A stretch of 64,000 bases of DNA from JBOGFI01 sp050743365 (GTDB taxonomy: Bacteria > Actinomycetota > Acidimicrobiia > IMCC26256 > JACDBD01), in the NCBI GenBank assembly GCA_050743365.1, contig JBOGFI010000254.1, positions 7,747-71,746 on the forward strand. Reading direction: 5' to 3'. How positions within the stretch are numbered: position 1 is the stretch's first letter; every line of letters begins with the position of its first letter. This document shows positions 40,855 to 48,966 of this stretch, piece by piece. A program made the translations under genes and the position numbers. The notes under the pieces are model-generated. The model did no database searches and was not told the origin of the DNA. It saw only the letters and a list, made by a program, of their open reading frames with translations.

Positions 40855-42102
40855 ATGACTGCTCCGGCCCGGGGTGCGCCTGTGCGGCTCGACCCGGGCT
40901 CCTCGCCGCCTCCAGGTCGCCTCGGCCGCTTCGGCGAGTTCGGCGGCAGGTTCGTGCCCGAGACGCTCGTCCCCGCCCTCGAGGAGCTCGAGCGCGAGTT
41001 CCGCGCCGCGTGGTCGTCGGACGGGTTCCGCGGCGAGCTCGCCGGCCTGCTCACGACGTACGCCGGCCGCCCGACCCCGGTCACAGAGTGCAAGCGCCTG
41101 TCGGAGCGCCTCGGGGTGCGGGTGCTGCTCAAGCGAGAGGACCTCACTCACACCGGATCACACAAGATCAACAACGTCCTTGGCCAGGCGCTGCTCACCC
41201 GCCGCATGGGCAAGCACCGCGTGATCGCCGAGACCGGCGCAGGCCAGCACGGGGTTGCCACCGCCACCGCCGCGGCGCTGTTCGGCCTCGACTGCATGGT
41301 GTTCATGGGCTCGGTCGACATCGAGCGCCAGTCCCTCAACGTGTTCCGTATGCGGCTGCTGGGCGCCGAGGTCGTCCCGGTCGAGTCGGGGAGCGCCACG
41401 CTCAAGGACGCCATCAACGAGGCGCTGCGCGACTGGGTGGCGAGCGTCGAGGGCACGCACTACTGCATCGGCTCGGTCGTCGGCCCGCATCCGTACCCGT
41501 GGATGGTGCGGGAGTTCCAGCGGGTCGTGGGTGACGAGGCCCGCGAGCAGTGCCGGGCGGTGCTCGACGGCGCCGATCCCGATTACGTCGTGGCATGCGT
41601 GGGTGGCGGCTCCAACGCCATCGGGACGTTCGCCGGCTTCGTCGACCTCGCGCACGTGCGGCTGGTCGGTGTCGAGGCGGGCGGGCTCGGCCCCGAGACC
41701 GGGAAGCACGGCGCGTCGGTCAACCGGGGTGTCCCCGGAGTGCTCCACGGCGCCTGCTCCCTGTTCCTGCAGGACGAGGACGGCCAGATCCGCGAGACCC
41801 ACTCGATCAGCGCCGGGCTCGACTACCCCGGCGTCGGCCCCGAGCACGCGAAGCTCGCCGCGAGCGGGCGGGCCGAGTATCCCTACGCCACCGACGACGA
41901 GGCCGTGGCCGGGTTCGAGCTGCTTGCCGTCACCGAGGGCATCGTGCCCGCGCTCGAGCCCGCGCACGCCATCGGATGGCTGGCCCGCGAGGCCGGCCGG
42001 GCGGTCCCGTCGGGCTCCACCGTGCTGGTGACGCTGTCGGGGCGCGGCGACAAGGACGCGGTGCAGGTGGCCGAGCGGCTCACCGGCGAGCGGCCCGAGT
42101 GA
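40855..42102 (+). CDS. trpB: Tryptophan synthase beta chain
   Basis: A 415-aa fold-type II PLP enzyme joining indole and serine. FGEFGGRFVPETLVPALEEL, PLP lysine in LLKREDLTHTGSHKINNVLGQ, AETGAGQHGVATATAAALFGL, CIGSVVGPHPYPWMVREFQ, VACVGGGSNAIGTFAGF and GLDYPGVGPEHAKLA. A longer upstream frame lies inside trpF and is dismissed. Works with TrpA (next gene) in the alpha2beta2 complex. Confidence 0.97.
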   Translation: MTAPARGAPVRLDPGSSPPPGRLGRFGEFGGRFVPETLVPALEELEREFRAAWSSDGFRGELAGLLTTYAGRPTPVTECKRLSERLGVRVLLKREDLTHTGSHKINNVLGQALLTRRMGKHRVIAETGAGQHGVATATAAALFGLDCMVFMGSVDIERQSLNVFRMRLLGAEVVPVESGSATLKDAINEALRDWVASVEGTHYCIGSVVGPHPYPWMVREFQRVVGDEAREQCRAVLDGADPDYVVACVGGGSNAIGTFAGFVDLAHVRLVGVEAGGLGPETGKHGASVNRGVPGVLHGACSLFLQDEDGQIRETHSISAGLDYPGVGPEHAKLAASGRAEYPYATDDEAVAGFELLAVTEGIVPALEPAHAIGWLAREAGRAVPSGSTVLVTLSGRGDKDAVQVAERLTGERPE

Positions 42103-42132
42103 GAAGCGGGACGAGCACGGGATGAGCACGGG

Positions 42133-42927
42133 ATGAGGCTCGAACGCCACCTGCGGGCCCGGCGCGACCGGGGCCACAAGCTCCTGGTGCCCTACGTGAC
42201 CGGCGGCCTCGGTGGAGCCTGGATCGACGTGGTGCGGGCGGTGGCCGACGGGGGCGCCGACGCCATCGAGATCGGCATCCCGTTCTCCGACCCGGTGATG
42301 GACGGGCGCACGATCCAGGAGGCGTCGCAGCGGGCGCTGGCGCTGGGGGCGACACCGGCCAAGATCGTCGCCGAGGCCGGGCAGCTCGAGGTCGGGGTGC
42401 CCCTGGCCGTGATGACCTACTGCAACCCGGTGCAGCACGCCGGCTTCGAGCGCTTCGCCACCGAGCTCTCCGAGTCGGGCATCGACGCCGCCATCGTGCC
42501 CGACCTTCCTCTCGACGAGCTCGACGTCCCGCCCGACGGCGACGCTAAGGGCTGGGGCGCCGCAGCCGGGGCGGCCGGGATCGAGACCGTCCTCCTCGCG
42601 GCGCCCACCACTCCCGACGATCGGCTGCGCGCGATCTGCGAGCGGTCGCAGGGCTTCGTGTACGGCGTGTCGCTCATGGGCGTCACCGGCGAGCGCGACC
42701 AGGTGGCGACGCAGGCGGGCGAGATGGGCCGACGCCTCAAGGCGGCGACCGACAAACCGGTGCTCCTGGGACTGGGCATCTCCACGCCCGCCCAGGCGGC
42801 CGAGGCAGCCGGGCTCGCCGACGGCGTGATCGTCGGCAGCGCGCTCGTGCGTCGGGTGCTGGACGGCGGCGGGCCCGAGGCGGCGGGGGCCTTCGTGGCG
42901 TCGCTACGGGAGGCTCTGGACGGGTGA
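42133..42927 (+). CDS. trpA: Tryptophan synthase alpha chain
   Basis: A 264-aa TIM barrel releasing indole from indole-3-glycerol phosphate. KLLVPYVTGGLGGAWIDVV, catalytic Glu/Asp in AIEIGIPFSDPVMDGRTIQEASQRAL, DAAIVPDLPLDEL, FVYGVSLMGVTGERDQV, LLGLGISTPAQAAEAAGLADGVIVGSALV. ATG 42133 follows an 11-base tandem duplication; a 4-codon ORF starting 42122 ends in its start codon. Stop overlaps the next gene (GTGA). Confidence 0.95.
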   Translation: MRLERHLRARRDRGHKLLVPYVTGGLGGAWIDVVRAVADGGADAIEIGIPFSDPVMDGRTIQEASQRALALGATPAKIVAEAGQLEVGVPLAVMTYCNPVQHAGFERFATELSESGIDAAIVPDLPLDELDVPPDGDAKGWGAAAGAAGIETVLLAAPTTPDDRLRAICERSQGFVYGVSLMGVTGERDQVATQAGEMGRRLKAATDKPVLLGLGISTPAQAAEAAGLADGVIVGSALVRRVLDGGGPEAAGAFVASLREALDG

Positions 42928-43655
42928 AGAGCGAGATCCAGACCGCCACCATCAAGCTCGCGACCCCCGACGGGCCGATGGCCTGCTACGAGGCACGTCC
43001 GGCCGACGCCAAAGGCGCGGTCGTCGTCATCCAGGAGGCGTTCGGGGTCAACGACCACATCGAGGACGTCACGCGTCGCGCTGCCGCGGCGGGCTACCAC
43101 GCGGTCGCGCCCCACCTGTTCCACCGGGCGGGGGGTGGCACCGCTCCCTACGGCGACTTCGCCAAGGTGCTGCCCCTGTACGAAGGCCTCACCGACGACG
43201 GCATCCTCGCCGACGTCGACGCCGTGCGCGAGCAGCTCGCCGGCGCGGGCTGGCGCGACGACCAGACCGGCATCGTGGGCTTCTGCTTCGGCGGCCGGGT
43301 CACCTTCCTCGTGGCCGCGGAGCGGCGTCTTGGCGCCGCGGTCGGCTTCTACGGCGGGGGCATCGTGACGCCGCGGTTCCCGCAGTTCCCGGCGCTGGTC
43401 GACCGGGCCGAGCGTCTCCGGACGCCGTGGCTGGGGCTGTTCGGCGACCGCGACGAGTCGATCTCGGTCGAGGACGTCGAGCGGCTCCGAGCCGCGCTGG
43501 CGGCCGCGCCGGTGCCGACGGAGGTCGTGCGGTATCCCGATGCCGGCCACGGGTTCCATTGCGACCAGCGCGACTCGTTCCACGCCGAGTCGGCCGCCGA
43601 CGCATGGGAACGCACGCTCGCCTGGTTCGACCACCATCTCGCGGTGACGGTCTGA
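42924..43655 (+). CDS. Dienelactone hydrolase family protein
   Basis: A 243-aa alpha/beta hydrolase with Cys nucleophile: VVVIQEAFGVNDHIEDVTRRAAAAGYHAVAPHLFHR, GIVGFCFGGRVTFLVAAE (Cys in GxCxG), LGLFGDRDESISVEDV (Asp) and YPDAGHGFHCDQR (His). The family opens enol-lactones and other esters; substrate unknown. GTG start overlaps trpA (GTGA), so it is co-translated with the trp genes, though a role in tryptophan synthesis is not implied. Confidence 0.88.
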   Translation: MKSEIQTATIKLATPDGPMACYEARPADAKGAVVVIQEAFGVNDHIEDVTRRAAAAGYHAVAPHLFHRAGGGTAPYGDFAKVLPLYEGLTDDGILADVDAVREQLAGAGWRDDQTGIVGFCFGGRVTFLVAAERRLGAAVGFYGGGIVTPRFPQFPALVDRAERLRTPWLGLFGDRDESISVEDVERLRAALAAAPVPTEVVRYPDAGHGFHCDQRDSFHAESAADAWERTLAWFDHHLAVTV

Positions 43656-43978
43656 TGGCAGATCCGGACGTTGCCGGGGTCGACGACTGCGACCTGTGCG
43701 AGGCGGCGCGCATGACGGAATGGTTCCATGAGGACGAGACGTGCTGGATCGCCGAGTGCGAGATCTGCGCGGTGCCGATGGTCGTCTGGCGCTCGCACGG
43801 CGCGGTCCCGCCCGAGGCGGACCGGGCCCACATGCTCGAGCAGCTCGGCCGGGTGGCGACCGAGCTGCTCGGCGAGCACTACCTCGACGGGCACATGCGC
43901 AACATCCCGGACCATTTCCACGTGCACGCCCGCCCCAAGGGCGGCTTCTTCGGGCACGGCCTCCGCCGCCCAAGCTGA
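43655..43978 (+). CDS. Small Cys-rich protein with HIT-like C-terminus
   Basis: A 107-aa protein. The N-terminus carries CxxC pairs in DDCDLCEAARM and CWIAECEIC that could bind zinc; the C-terminus IPDHFHVHARPKGGFFG recalls the His-rich HIT motif of nucleotide hydrolases, but the full HxHxHxx triad is not present. Function not assignable. It starts in the stop of the previous gene (TGATG). Followed by a poly-G tract. Confidence 0.7.
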   Translation: MADPDVAGVDDCDLCEAARMTEWFHEDETCWIAECEICAVPMVVWRSHGAVPPEADRAHMLEQLGRVATELLGEHYLDGHMRNIPDHFHVHARPKGGFFGHGLRRPS

Positions 43979-43985
43979 CGTTGCC

Positions 43986-44000
43986 GGGGGGGGGGGGGGG
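43986..44000 (+). repeat. Homopolymer of 15 G
   Basis: Fifteen consecutive G between the stops of two convergent genes. GACGTTGCCGGGG occurs at 43667-43679 and again at 43977-43989, merging into this run. Confidence 0.85.
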
Positions 44001-44032
44001 CCTACCCGCCGCCTGACCAACGTCACTGGGAA

Positions 44033-44551
44033 CTACAAGTAGCCGACGCCCGCGGCCGGCGCGGTGTCGGCCGGCGCGTCCGAGCCCTCCGGGCTCTGCC
44101 CTTCCTGCGTGAACACCGCGCCCTGCATGCCGCGACCCCGGTGGAAGCGGCAGTAGAAGTTCAGGGCGCCGCTCTCGGGGACGGTCACCTCGACCGCGGC
44201 CGAGCTCCCGGGTTGGATCTCTTCGTCGATCTGCAACGAGTCGATCGTGAACGTGTGCGTGGCGTCGCCCCCGTTGGTGACGGCGACCGCCAGCGTGTCG
44301 CCGGGGGTGGCCTGGAGGAAGGTCGCGTCGAAGTAGAAGTCGTCGGCGTCGAGTGCGACCTCGCCGCCGCCCGTGACGTCCTCGGTGCCCTTGTCGGTCA
44401 CCTCGCCGTCGAGGGCAACGGGCGCCCGGGCGGAGCCGCTGCCGGGGTCGGAGTCGGCCGAGCCGCCCGAGTCGTCCCCGTCGTCCCCACAGGCGGCGAG
44501 AGCGGAGGCCGCGACGGTGACGGCGGCGAGGACGACGAGGCTCCGGCGCAT
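44033..44551 (-). CDS. Cupredoxin-domain lipoprotein
   Basis: A 172-aa exported lipoprotein: signal peptide with lipobox SALAAC (Cys about 21), Gly/Ser/Asp-rich linker, then a cupredoxin-like domain (about 65-150: VALDADDFYFDATFLQATPGDTLAVAVTNGGDATHTFTI, and NFYCRFHRGRGMQGAVF). The ligand set H...C-x2-H...M fits a type 1 copper centre. Likely electron carrier or copper-binding protein at the outer face of the membrane. Divergent from an ECF sigma gene. Confidence 0.82.
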   Translation of the reverse strand: MRRSLVVLAAVTVAASALAACGDDGDDSGGSADSDPGSGSARAPVALDGEVTDKGTEDVTGGGEVALDADDFYFDATFLQATPGDTLAVAVTNGGDATHTFTIDSLQIDEEIQPGSSAAVEVTVPESGALNFYCRFHRGRGMQGAVFTQEGQSPEGSDAPADTAPAAGVGYL

Positions 44552-44702
44552 CGGGAGCTCCTCCGGGTCGGGTTGGCGGGTCGGCCCGGGTCGGGTTGGC
44601 GGGCCGGGTTGCTGTCCTCGGGACTACGAGCGGGACGGCCCGAGGGATTGCGCGGGGGTACGGTGGCGGTCAATCCGGCGGCCCCGCCCGCCCGTACCCT
44701 TT

Positions 44703-45263
44703 ATGTGGTCTGTCTCCGACGAAGCGCTTCTCGCCGGCCTCGCCACCGGCGACGCCGAGGCGGCCTCGGCCTTCGTACGCCGCTTCCAGCGCCGCGTCTA
44801 CGGGCTGGCGCTGACGATCGTCGGCGACGCCCGGGCCGCCGAGGACGTCGCTCAGGAGGCGTTCGTGCGGGCGTGGCGCCACGCCGGCGCTTACGACGCC
44901 CGCCGCGGGACGGTGGTCACCTGGCTGCTCACGATCGCCCGCAACCTCGCCATCGACGCGGTGCGGGTCCGTCGGCCGGTCACGCTCGAACCCGACGCGA
45001 TCCTCGCCCTCGACCTGAGCGGCACCGAGCCGCTCCCGGACGAGCTCGTCGGCCTGCGCGACGACGCCGACCGGCTGCGCACGGCGATGGCCCGGCTCCC
45101 GGAGGGGCAGCGCCGCGCCCTGGTGCTCGCGGGACTGCTCGGCCACACGGCCCGCGAGGTCAGCGAGGCCGAGGGCATCCCGGTCGGCACGGCGAAGACC
45201 CGCATCCGCACCGGGCTGCTCCGGCTGCGGGCGGCGCTGGTGAGCGAGGAGCGGGCCGAATGA
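44703..45263 (+). CDS. ECF-family RNA polymerase sigma factor
   Basis: A 186-aa sigma-70 factor with region 2 (SAFVRRFQRRVYGLALTIVGDARAAEDVAQEAFVRAWRHAGAYDARRGTV first part, TWLLTIARNLAIDAVR) and region 4 (RLPEGQRRALVLAGLLGHTAREVSEAEGIPVGTAKTRIRTGLLRLR). Pairs with the anti-sigma gene that follows. TACCCT (44695-44700) is only 2 bases before the ATG, so the actual promoter probably lies elsewhere. Confidence 0.9.
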   Translation: MWSVSDEALLAGLATGDAEAASAFVRRFQRRVYGLALTIVGDARAAEDVAQEAFVRAWRHAGAYDARRGTVVTWLLTIARNLAIDAVRVRRPVTLEPDAILALDLSGTEPLPDELVGLRDDADRLRTAMARLPEGQRRALVLAGLLGHTAREVSEAEGIPVGTAKTRIRTGLLRLRAALVSEERAE

Positions 45264-45309
45264 GCCCGATCGCGAGGGCGGGAGAATCCGGGCGAACGGG
45301 GACGGCCCG

Positions 45310-45978
45310 ATGGGCGCGATGAGCTGCGCCGAGGTGCGGGACCTCGCGCCCGAGCTGACGCTGGGCGTGCTCGGGGGCGCCGAGCGGGCCGAGGCGATCC
45401 TTCACGTGGACGAGTGCATGCCGTGCCGCTCCTTCGTGGGCGAGCTGACGGACGCTGCCGACACGCTCCCGCTGCTCGTCCCCGAGGCCGAGCCCCCGCC
45501 CGGATTCGAGCGGCGCGTCCTGTCGTCGATGGGCGGCGGGCGGCGGCGCGCGATCCGGCGTTGGGCCACGGTGGTGGCAGCCACGGCCGCCGCCGCCACG
45601 ATCCTGAGCATCGTCGCGGTGCGCCTCGTCGACCGCGGCCGCGAGGAGCCGCCGGCGGCGCAGCGGACGGCGATCAGCGAGACGCGCTCACTGCCGATGG
45701 TGGATGCGACGGGGCAGAACGTCGGGTGGGCGTTCGTGTCGGACGGGCGGCCGGCGGCGGTGGGCGTCTCGGTCGCCTACTCGCTGCCAACGGGGAGGTA
45801 CGACATCGACCTGCTCCCCGGCGGCGGCGGCCGCCCGGTGGAGCTCGGGAGCATCGACGTGACCGGGGGTGGGGGCTCCTGGGCGGGGACCGCCAGGCTG
45901 CCCGAATCCGGCTCGGCCTCGATCGCCCTCGTCGACGCCACGGGCACCATCGTGTGCCGGGCGGCGTTCCCCGCGTAG
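45310..45978 (+). CDS. Zinc-finger anti-sigma factor (membrane-anchored)
   Basis: A 222-aa protein with an N-terminal ZAS domain (MSCAEVRDLAPELTLGVLGG, AILHVDECMPCRSFVGEL with HxxxCxxC), one membrane helix near 80-105 (RRWATVVAATAAAATILSIVAVRLV) and a C-terminal exported domain (TRSLPMVDATGQNVGWAFVSDG, YDIDLLPGGGGRPVELGS). RskA-like layout. It would hold the sigma factor at the membrane. Start ATG 45310 or 45319. Ends just before a strong hairpin. Confidence 0.87.
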   Translation: MGAMSCAEVRDLAPELTLGVLGGAERAEAILHVDECMPCRSFVGELTDAADTLPLLVPEAEPPPGFERRVLSSMGGGRRRAIRRWATVVAATAAAATILSIVAVRLVDRGREEPPAAQRTAISETRSLPMVDATGQNVGWAFVSDGRPAAVGVSVAYSLPTGRYDIDLLPGGGGRPVELGSIDVTGGGGSWAGTARLPESGSASIALVDATGTIVCRAAFPA

Positions 45979-45990
45979 GTCAACCCCATT

Positions 45991-46033
45991 GATGCGTGCA
46001 TCAACCGCGCCTGGCGCGGTCTGTGCACGCATC
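45991..46033. terminator. Two-tier hairpin between anti-sigma and hydrolase genes
   Basis: Outer arms GATGCGTGCA (45991-46000) and TGCACGCATC (46024-46033), inner arms ACCGCGC (46004-46010) and GCGCGGT (46014-46020). Palindromic, between convergent genes, so likely a bidirectional terminator. Confidence 0.7.
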
Positions 46034-46045
46034 GGGCAAATGCCG

Positions 46046-46843
46046 TCATCGCAGGCGTTCCTGTAGGAAGTCGAGCACCTGGTCGAGCGCGGCGCGGGTG
46101 GGATGCCCGGGCTCGTCGACGAGGTCGAGCGTGAGCACCGAGTGCGCCGACCGCTTGATCCCGTGCGGGTTGCCGGGACCGGAGTCGATCTCGACCGCGA
46201 TGAACCCGTCGCCCAGCTCACGCCGCAGCGTCTCGAACCGCTCCGGGGGAGAGAGCCGGTCTGCGGTGAAGCGCAGCCCGAGCACGCACACCCCCTCCGT
46301 CGCCACCCGCTCCTTCACGCGGGCCAGGTCGTCGGGGCTGGTGGCGAGGGCACGGTGGCGCTTTCGCCCCGGGCCGAGTGGGAGCGACGGCTGGCTCAGC
46401 ACGGGAGCGAGGATCTCGTCGTCGACCGCCATCCCGAGCGCGAACCCGCCGGTGAAGCACATGCCGACCACGCCCACCCCGGGCCCGCCGCACTCGGCGT
46501 GCGCGTCGGCGGCGAGCTTGCGCAGCCAGCCGATGATGGGGCTGGTGCGGTCGAGGGCGAAGGCGGCGAACTCCCGGGTCACGCAGGTGCGCCCCAGCGA
46601 CCGCACGGTGTAGGGGATGCTGAACGCCTTGCCGGGCGTCCCGAACAACGACGGCATGACGACCGTGAACCCGGCGTCGACCACTCGCCGGCCGAACGCG
46701 GCGACCGGGGGAGTGATGCCGGGCGCCTCGTGGATCACGACGACCGTCGGGCCCGTTCCCGCCCGGAAGATCCGGCGCGAAGTGCCGCCGTGGGTGAAGC
46801 TCGCCTCGGTGAAGCCGGGAAGCACGGGTTCGGTCACAGCCAT
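46046..46843 (-). CDS. Dienelactone hydrolase family protein (second)
   Basis: A 265-aa hydrolase: VVVIHEAPGITPPVAAFGRRVVDAGFTVVMPSLFG, nucleophile Cys in VGVVGMCFTGGFALGMAV, with later GLRFTADRLSPPERF and a His near NPHGIKRSAHSV. It resembles the gene at 42924 but with a distinct core. AGGAG stands 5 bases before ATG 46843; it begins 7 bases after the MFS stop, so they are co-transcribed. Confidence 0.82.
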   Translation of the reverse strand: MAVTEPVLPGFTEASFTHGGTSRRIFRAGTGPTVVVIHEAPGITPPVAAFGRRVVDAGFTVVMPSLFGTPGKAFSIPYTVRSLGRTCVTREFAAFALDRTSPIIGWLRKLAADAHAECGGPGVGVVGMCFTGGFALGMAVDDEILAPVLSQPSLPLGPGRKRHRALATSPDDLARVKERVATEGVCVLGLRFTADRLSPPERFETLRRELGDGFIAVEIDSGPGNPHGIKRSAHSVLTLDLVDEPGHPTRAALDQVLDFLQERLR

Positions 46844-46850
46844 GTAACTC

Positions 46851-48428
46851 CTATATCTCGGACGGGCTGATCTCGTCGAGCTTGCGGTCGGCCGGTTCCG
46901 GGAGCCAGGGCACGACGAGGGCGGCGGCGGCAAGGGGAGCGAGGCCGCACAGCGCGATCGCGGGCCCGAGCCCCCCGACGACGCTGTCCAGGTTCGTGGC
47001 GACGAGAAGGCCCGTTGCCGAGCCGGCGACGCCGCACACGAGCAGCAGGGCGTTCGACGTGCTGCGCACTTCCGTAGGGAACAGCTCGGTGTCGAGGGTG
47101 CCGAGCGCAACACCCGAGCACGCCGCGGCCACGATCGCGATCGTGGACGTCAGCCAGAGCACCGCGCCACTCCCCACGAAGAACAGCATCTGGATGACGC
47201 TCGCAACCGCCAGTGTCACGATTCCGACGGGCTTGCGGCCTCGCGTCTCCGCGATCCTTCCCCCGAGCACGATGCCGAAGAAGCCGGGGAGCCCGTTCGT
47301 CACGCCCCGGAACAACGCGATGGCCGAGTTGGAGAAGCCGTGCTCGTCGGTGAGAAAGCGGTTCGTGAGCTGGGCCGACGGGGCGCTGAACACGTTGGTG
47401 AGGAACGCCGCCAGTGCGAGCAGCAGGAACCGTGAGCCGTAGAACCGGCCGAACACCTCGCCGACGCGACCCCGGGCATCGGTACGGGCGGCGAGGTTGG
47501 CGTAGCGAGGAGTCTCGCGCAGATTGCGCGCCAGGCGCGGCAACAACCCGATCGAGGCCGCGCTCAGCGCGAACACGACCCGCCACCCGTTGTCGCCGAG
47601 GTCGGAGATCGGGAGGAACACCACCGCGATCGCGAAGCCGGCGCCGCCCGCGAGCGCGAGCATCGACACCGCGAACGCACGGGCGCCGTCGGGGGCCTCC
47701 TCGACGACAGTGATGGCGCCCACGACGAGGGCCGATGTGCCGAACGCGCGTGTGAGGAGTTGGGCACCGGTGAAGACGGCGAAGCCGGGGGCGACGGCCG
47801 AGACCGCGTTGGTCACGCACACCCCGGCGAAGCACACGATCAGGAGTTGCCGCCGCCCCCGCCGGTCGGCGAGGGCGGTGGCCACGAGGGCGACGAGCAC
47901 CCCGGAACGGGTGACCGCGAGGGCGATGCCGAGGTCCCGGTTCGAGGCGTCGAACGAGCCGATCACGGAGTCGGCGTTCTGGCCGAACAGAGCGCCGCCG
48001 AAGTTCGCGAGCGCGGTGAGCGCGCAGACCGTGGCGAGCGCGGCGGCGGCGCTGGGCGTGAACGTCACCGGCGGCAGCAGCGCCGAGCGCTTGGGTGGGT
48101 TCGGCGGTTCGGCATCGGTCAGCGCGGCTCTGAGGCGGTCGGCCTGGTGGCGGAGCGCCCGCACCACGTTGCGCCCGACCAGCGGTCCCACGAACCAGCG
48201 GAAGTAGGGGAGGTCGAACGCGACGTCGGCCTCGAGGGCCAGCCGGGTGAGGCCTCCCCCCGGGCCGTCGACCACCTCGACCCGCAGCCGGGCGTCGTCG
48301 TCGACGGTCCCGGCGAGGGCGCCGGTGAGTGCGCCGTCGGGCCCGCGCGTCAGACCCAGCACCTGCTGCGCGGTCTCGAGCACGCGGCTTTCGGGCGCGT
48401 CGAAGGCGGCGAGCATCCGGTGGCGCAC
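46851..48428 (-). CDS. MFS transporter with N-terminal SRPBCC-like domain
   Basis: About 525 aa. The first ~100 residues (MLAAFDAPESRVLETAQQVLGL ... LRVEVVDGPGGGLTRLALEADVAFDLPYFRWFVGPLVGRNVVRALRHQADRLR) look like a SRPBCC/START-type ligand-binding domain, then a 12-segment major facilitator core (LATVCALTALANFGGALFGQ; LVALVATALADRRGRRQLLIVCF signature between TM2 and TM3; GGRIAETRGRKPVGIVTLAV at mid-loop). MFS transporters usually have no such N-terminal domain. GTG 48428 lies 7 bases behind TAGCAT (48441-48436); ATG 48437 is within the box. Substrate unknown. Confidence 0.78.
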   Translation of the reverse strand: MRHRMLAAFDAPESRVLETAQQVLGLTRGPDGALTGALAGTVDDDARLRVEVVDGPGGGLTRLALEADVAFDLPYFRWFVGPLVGRNVVRALRHQADRLRAALTDAEPPNPPKRSALLPPVTFTPSAAAALATVCALTALANFGGALFGQNADSVIGSFDASNRDLGIALAVTRSGVLVALVATALADRRGRRQLLIVCFAGVCVTNAVSAVAPGFAVFTGAQLLTRAFGTSALVVGAITVVEEAPDGARAFAVSMLALAGGAGFAIAVVFLPISDLGDNGWRVVFALSAASIGLLPRLARNLRETPRYANLAARTDARGRVGEVFGRFYGSRFLLLALAAFLTNVFSAPSAQLTNRFLTDEHGFSNSAIALFRGVTNGLPGFFGIVLGGRIAETRGRKPVGIVTLAVASVIQMLFFVGSGAVLWLTSTIAIVAAACSGVALGTLDTELFPTEVRSTSNALLLVCGVAGSATGLLVATNLDSVVGGLGPAIALCGLAPLAAAALVVPWLPEPADRKLDEISPSEI

Positions 48429-48479
48429 GTGCGGCATGCTACGGCCCCTTTCCTCCGCCTGACCGGGGAGGGAGATGGC

Positions 48480-48944
48480 ATGCCCAAGCTGAAGCCCGGC
48501 GACAGGGCACCCGAGTTCGCGCTCAGCGACCAGCGCGGGAAGACAGTGAGGCTGAAGGACTTCCGGGGCAAGCGCCTCGTCGTGTACTTCTACCCGAAGG
48601 CCGACACCCCGGGCTGCACGACGCAGTCGTGCGCGGTGCGCGACGCGCACCCGGCGCTGAGCAAGTTGAAGGCCGCGGCGGTGAGCATCAGTCCCGACGC
48701 GCCGCCGCGCCAGCAGAAGTTCGACGAGAAGTACCGCCTCGGCTTCCGCCTCCTCGCCGACGAGGACCACCAGGTGGCCAGCGCGTGGGGCGTGTGGGGC
48801 GAGAAGTCGATGTACGGCAAGAAGTACATGGGGATCGTGCGCTCGGCGTTCGTCGTGGACGAGAAGGGCAAGATCGTCGACGCGTTCTACAAGGTGAGCC
48901 CCAAGGACACGGTCCCGAAGGTCACTGCCATCCTCGAGGGCTGA
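48480..48944 (+). CDS. bcp: Thioredoxin-dependent peroxiredoxin (BCP type)
   Basis: A 154-aa peroxiredoxin: LKPGDRAPEFALSDQRGKTVRLKDFRGKRLVVYFYPKADTPGCTTQSCAVRD, with peroxidatic Cys in TPGCTTQ and a second Cys five residues on, as in atypical 2-Cys BCP; YFYPKADTPGCT and KKYMGIVRSAFVVDEKGKI are typical. It reduces hydroperoxides. Start at ATG 48480 after GGAGGGAGA. It converges with fabI. Confidence 0.93.
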   Translation: MPKLKPGDRAPEFALSDQRGKTVRLKDFRGKRLVVYFYPKADTPGCTTQSCAVRDAHPALSKLKAAAVSISPDAPPRQQKFDEKYRLGFRLLADEDHQVASAWGVWGEKSMYGKKYMGIVRSAFVVDEKGKIVDAFYKVSPKDTVPKVTAILEG

Positions 48945-48950
48945 TCACGC

Positions 48951-48966
48951 CGCGGGTTCACCCGCT
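48951..48966. terminator. Small hairpin between bcp and fabI
   Basis: GCGGG (48952-48956) and CCCGC (48961-48965) around TTCA, between convergent genes; weak. Confidence 0.4.

Noticed and set aside
44695..44700. TACCCT as leaderless promoter of the ECF sigma gene
   Set aside because: Only 2 bases before the ATG, so transcription would begin inside the gene.
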